Part shown: one piece after another, positions 7,069 through 9,165 of the stretch
Layout: each line of letters begins with the position of its first letter
Numbering within the stretch: position 1 is the first letter of the stretch
The notes under the pieces: model-generated
The model's input: only the letters and a program-made list of their open reading frames with translations
What the model was told of the DNA's origin: nothing
Database searches by the model: none
Translations under genes and position numbers: made by a program
Assembly (NCBI GenBank): GCA_900756875.1
Contig: CAAELW010000019.1
Location: 1 to 9,165, forward strand
From: Pasteurellaceae bacterium
Lineage (GTDB): Bacteria > Pseudomonadota > Gammaproteobacteria > Enterobacterales > Pasteurellaceae
Reading direction: 5' to 3'
Length of the DNA: 9,165 bases

Positions 7069-7578
7069 TTATACATCCACTAAAATGAGTATCGCGGCTT
7101 CTCCGCCCCATTCTTTAGGTGCTTGGTGTAATGCACGTACTTTAGGGTGCTGAACTAACCAACGTGGAATTTGTTTTTTCAAAGTAAACGTGCCGTAGCC
7201 AGTCATGATGCTCGCACAGTAAACATGCTCATCTTCACAAGCTAACAACAGTGCTGCTAATTCCATTTTGGCTTGCTCACGGGTTAAACCATGTAAGTCC
7301 AAAAATAATTCGGGTGAAAAATCGCCACGACGAAGTTGTTTCAATAAATGGCTATCTTCCCCTTCGCGTAAATATTTGATGACACCATCATGTTCATTTA
7401 GCAAGGGTTCATATTCATCAGAAAAATAGAAAAGCGTATCTTCTTTTTCTCGAATATCACGTAAATGGGATTTTTTTTGACCGCTCTTTTGACGAGGTGC
7501 CACAAAGGTATCTTGCTTGATGGGCTTGATTCCTTTTGTTTCCGCCCGAAAAAGATCAAAATCATCTGGTTCTGTCAT
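7069..7578 (-). CDS. smrB: Smr-domain endonuclease SmrB, ribosome-collision rescue factor
   Basis: In E. coli, SmrB binds collided ribosomes and cuts the mRNA between them so that stalled ribosomes can be rescued. This product has 169 residues from the ATG at 7578, preceded by TGAGA. A TTG four codons earlier (7590) has no ribosome site and is less likely. The basic N-terminal region (1-85, KQDTFV motif) precedes LRRGDFSPELFLDLHGL (82-98), whose Asp-Leu-His (94-96) is the conserved nuclease motif. The second Smr motif reads Thr-Gly-Tyr-Gly (126-129) where E. coli has His-Gly-His-Gly. HQAPKEWGG (151-159) closes the domain. The E. coli protein runs about ten residues further at the C-terminus. 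It diverges from prmB, an arrangement also found in E. coli. Confidence 0.93.
   Translation of the reverse strand: MTEPDDFDLFRAETKGIKPIKQDTFVAPRQKSGQKKSHLRDIREKEDTLFYFSDEYEPLLNEHDGVIKYLREGEDSHLLKQLRRGDFSPELFLDLHGLTREQAKMELAALLLACEDEHVYCASIMTGYGTFTLKKQIPRWLVQHPKVRALHQAPKEWGGEAAILILVDV
7480..7488 (-). repeat. Near-match uptake signal inside smrB
   Basis: ACCGCTCTT on +, one mismatch from ACCGCACTT. On - it is followed by CAAAAAAAA, the proper AT flank. It is probably a mutated or forming uptake signal. Confidence 0.55.
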
Positions 7579-7606
7579 TATTTTTCTCAATTTGTTATTT
7601 TGCTTA

Positions 7607-7635
7607 ATGATAGCACATCTATTCTATGGTATAAC
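7607..7635. promoter_or_regulatory. Candidate divergent promoter core for smrB and prmB
   Basis: Toward prmB, TATAAC (7630-7635, 5 of 6 to the -10 consensus) lies 27 bases before the start, but no good -35 can be placed. Toward smrB, TATCAT on - (7607-7612, 5 of 6) has a poor -35, TTATAC (7629-7634), at 16 bp, which overlaps the prmB -10. The elements are weak, but this is the only space available for both genes. Confidence 0.35.
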
Positions 7636-7652
7636 TAGCCAAATTTTTTATT

Positions 7653-7656
7653 GAGG
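7653..7656 (+). promoter_or_regulatory. Ribosome binding site that sets the prmB start
   Basis: GAGG six bases before the ATG at 7663. The longer frame beginning with TTG at 7651 would place this site inside the gene, so the ATG is preferred. Confidence 0.75.
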
Positions 7657-7662
7657 CACAAA

Positions 7663-8607
7663 ATGGAAACCTTACACAATCAAGAGCTTGTTGCGATAAT
7701 TTTAGAAGATAATGTGGCAAGTGAATTAACGACCATTCAAGATTTTTTACGCTGGACATACAGCACATTCAATCGTTCTGATATTTACTACGGGCAAGGC
7801 CATGACAATGCGTGGGATGAAAGTCTTCAATTAGTCCTAGCTGGACTTCAATTACCGCTTGCTTTACCGCAAGATTTATTTAGTAGCAAACTAACCCCTT
7901 CAGAAAAAGAAACATTAGTACAGTTAGTCTTAAGCCGAATTGAACAACGTGTACCTGTCGCTTATTTAACGAATAGTGCGTGGTTCTGCGGATTAGAATT
8001 CTATGTGGATGAGCGTACGATTATTCCTCGCTCGCCAATTAGTGCATTAATCCAAGATAAATTTGCTCCGCTTTTAAAATCTGAACCAAAACGTATTTTA
8101 GATCTTTGTACCGGCAGTGGTTGTATTGCAATCGCAACAGCTGAAGCCTTTCCTGAAGCTGAAGTGGATGCGGTCGATCTTTCTGTGGATGCGTTAAATG
8201 TGGCGGAAATCAATATTGCGCGTCACCAATTAGAACACCGTGTTTTCCCGATTCAATCAGATTTATTCCAAAATCTATTCGGTCAGCAATATGATTTAAT
8301 CGTAACCAACCCACCTTATGTGGATGAAGAAGACTTGGCAGATATGCCGGAAGAATTCCATTATGAGCCTGAATTAGCCTTAGGTTCAGGTGTTGATGGT
8401 TTAGAAATTACAAAACAAATTTTAAAACAAGCACCGGATTATTTAACACCCAATGGTATGCTCGTTTGCGAAGTGGGCAACAGCATGGTAAGTCTCATTG
8501 AACAATATCCAGATGTGCCATTTGAATGGGTTGAACTAAAAAATGGCGGTCTAGGTGTATTTGCCATTAGCCGCGAAGATTTAGTGAAATATCACGATTC
8601 TTTTTAA
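7663..8607 (+). CDS. prmB: Ribosomal protein uL3 N5-glutamine methyltransferase
   Basis: Methylates a glutamine side chain of ribosomal protein uL3 using S-adenosylmethionine (Gln150 in E. coli), which assists 50S assembly; cytoplasmic. The 314 residues are the usual length. An N-terminal helical substrate-binding domain (1-about 100) is followed by the Rossmann methyltransferase domain, with motif I DLCTGSGC at 147-154 and the glutamine-methylase signature NPPY at 216-219. The acidic end of strand two (VDLS, 171-174) binds the cofactor ribose. The NPPY motif and the smrB neighbour separate it from the release-factor methylase PrmC. The gene is intact. After its stop come a decayed uptake-signal pair and then a strong terminator, so it is probably transcribed alone. 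Confidence 0.95.
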   Translation: METLHNQELVAIILEDNVASELTTIQDFLRWTYSTFNRSDIYYGQGHDNAWDESLQLVLAGLQLPLALPQDLFSSKLTPSEKETLVQLVLSRIEQRVPVAYLTNSAWFCGLEFYVDERTIIPRSPISALIQDKFAPLLKSEPKRILDLCTGSGCIAIATAEAFPEAEVDAVDLSVDALNVAEINIARHQLEHRVFPIQSDLFQNLFGQQYDLIVTNPPYVDEEDLADMPEEFHYEPELALGSGVDGLEITKQILKQAPDYLTPNGMLVCEVGNSMVSLIEQYPDVPFEWVELKNGGLGVFAISREDLVKYHDSF

Positions 8608-8611
8608 TCTC

Positions 8612-8620
8612 AAGTGCGGT
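8612..8620 (+). repeat. Uptake signal core downstream of prmB
   Basis: Perfect AAGTGCGGT on +, followed by TAAAAATCG. Its expected inverted partner is present only in degraded form at 8642-8650. Confidence 0.94.
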
Positions 8621-8650
8621 TAAAAATCGTCGTGAATTTTGACTACACTT
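8612..8650 (+). repeat. Imperfect inverted repeat, one uptake signal intact and one eroded
   Basis: AAGTGCGGT (8612-8620) faces ACTACACTT (8642-8650), which differs from ACCGCACTT at two positions. The arms extend inward through AT-rich pairing, with two mismatches, two G-U pairs and a loop of about five bases. No T-run follows, so it is unlikely to terminate transcription itself. Confidence 0.6.
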
Positions 8651-8662
8651 AAGCAATTACTG

Positions 8663-8698
8663 GCGCGCGTTCTTAACGCGTGCTTTTCTTTTTTTTTA
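8663..8698 (+). terminator. Strong intrinsic terminator of prmB
   Basis: A 9-bp GC-rich stem, GCGCGCGTT (8663-8671) with AACGCGTGC (8675-8683, one G-U pair), around a three-base CTT loop. It is followed by a T-run broken by one C (8684-8698). It ends only seven bases before the ATG of the transporter gene. Confidence 0.9.
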
Positions 8699-8705
8699 TA
8701 ACATA

Positions 8706-9165
8706 ATGAATTTACAAAAACTTTTACTGACTCGTCGTTTCTTTTCTACCCTTGCATTCTTTTCCATGCAAACGGTATTTTTCATCTATTTACAAGGAAA
8801 AGGCTTAAGCAACAGCGAAATTGCCTTTTCGCTCTCGTTGCTTTTCTTCTGCAACCAAGCATTAGCTATTTTAGCCGGTATCTGGGGCGATCGCTTTGGA
8901 CTGGCTAAAATGATGTTGCTCGGGTGCTTTTTAGATGTCATTGCCTATATTTTCTTTCTCTCTGCAGACAATTACATTCTGCTTTTAATTGCCACCACCT
9001 GTTTTGGCTTAGGCAGCTGTTTGTTTGGTACCAATGCGAAAGCCTGCCTATTGGTTCTCGCGGGTGAAGAATACAAAGAGAAAACCCGATTACAGGGAAA
9101 ATATTTAAAAGTCACCTCCATGTCGTCTATGTTTGCGCCTTTGTTGGTGATTCCATTTATCAAAT
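8706..9165 (+). CDS. Major facilitator superfamily transporter, 3' end missing
   Basis: The frame is open from the ATG at 8706 to the right edge: 153 codons plus one base, about the first third or more of a typical 400-residue transporter. It is predicted to be an inner-membrane secondary transporter; the substrate cannot be told. Hydrophobic stretches at about 12-30, 40-60, 69-87, 90-117 and from 138 on fit the first membrane helices. The loop after helix 2, AGIWGDRFGLAKMM (57-70), is the family's motif A (G-x-x-x-D-R-x-G). The start is uncertain: no ribosome site precedes 8706 because the prmB terminator is there. The next Met (residue 21, 8766) would cut into helix 1, so 8706 is preferred. 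Confidence 0.85.
   Translation, partial: MNLQKLLLTRRFFSTLAFFSMQTVFFIYLQGKGLSNSEIAFSLSLLFFCNQALAILAGIWGDRFGLAKMMLLGCFLDVIAYIFFLSADNYILLLIATTCFGLGSCLFGTNAKACLLVLAGEEYKEKTRLQGKYLKVTSMSSMFAPLLVIPFIK

Noticed and set aside
8165..8180. Possible uptake signal in prmB (GATGCGGTCGATC)
   Set aside because: Only the TGCGGT part of the 9-bp core is present; the leading AAG is missing.
8001..8213. Open frame on - within prmB
   Set aside because: It is antisense to the SAM-binding region of prmB, a shadow frame.
8639..8667. TTGACT (8639-8644) as a -35 for the transporter gene
   Set aside because: No -10-like hexamer lies 15-19 bp downstream; that position is inside the GC-rich terminator stem.
8972..9163. 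Open frame on - at the right edge
   Set aside because: It is antisense to the transporter gene, whose membrane-helix pattern and motif A show that + is the coding strand.

Overview
The window looks like chromosomal housekeeping DNA from a Haemophilus-type member of the Pasteurellaceae. Two things point there. The 9-bp core of the Haemophilus DNA uptake signal (AAGTGCGGT or its complement ACCGCACTT) occurs ten times without mismatch in 9.2 kb. The proteins also match what I remember of the H. influenzae and H. parainfluenzae versions. From memory, these gene blocks are not all neighbours in H. influenzae Rd, so a relative such as H. parainfluenzae is plausible; this is inference, not a search result.

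Layout, left to right. metG (methionyl-tRNA synthetase, 5' end outside the window) runs on + and ends at a GC-rich terminator. It is followed by tehB (tellurite-resistance/oxidative-stress methyltransferase, +). tehB converges on dapD (lysine/diaminopimelate synthesis, -) across a hairpin made of two inverted uptake signals. Upstream of dapD, also on -, lies an apparent three-gene unit: yecM, a 99-codon lipoprotein gene of unknown function, and pcp (glycine-zipper outer-membrane lipoprotein). It ends in its own terminator before dapD. yecM diverges from argS (arginyl-tRNA synthetase, +), and the two appear to share one promoter core. argS converges on smrB (ribosome-collision endonuclease, -) across a second uptake-signal hairpin. 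smrB diverges from prmB (uL3 glutamine methyltransferase, +). After prmB come a decayed uptake-signal pair, a strong terminator, and the first 153 codons of a major facilitator transporter that runs off the right edge.

Functionally the window is mostly translation (metG, argS, smrB, prmB), with envelope and cell-wall functions (dapD, pcp, the small lipoprotein, the transporter) and stress defence (tehB). I see no phage, insertion sequence, CRISPR array, tRNA/rRNA gene, toxin-antitoxin pair or simple-sequence phase-variation tract. I found no convincing new multi-gene system. The most distinctive signal is where the uptake sequences sit: both convergent junctions end in uptake-signal hairpins, while the three same-direction junctions end in ordinary hairpins. 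The least explained gene is the small lipoprotein between yecM and pcp. No intergenic stretch exceeds about 150 bases.
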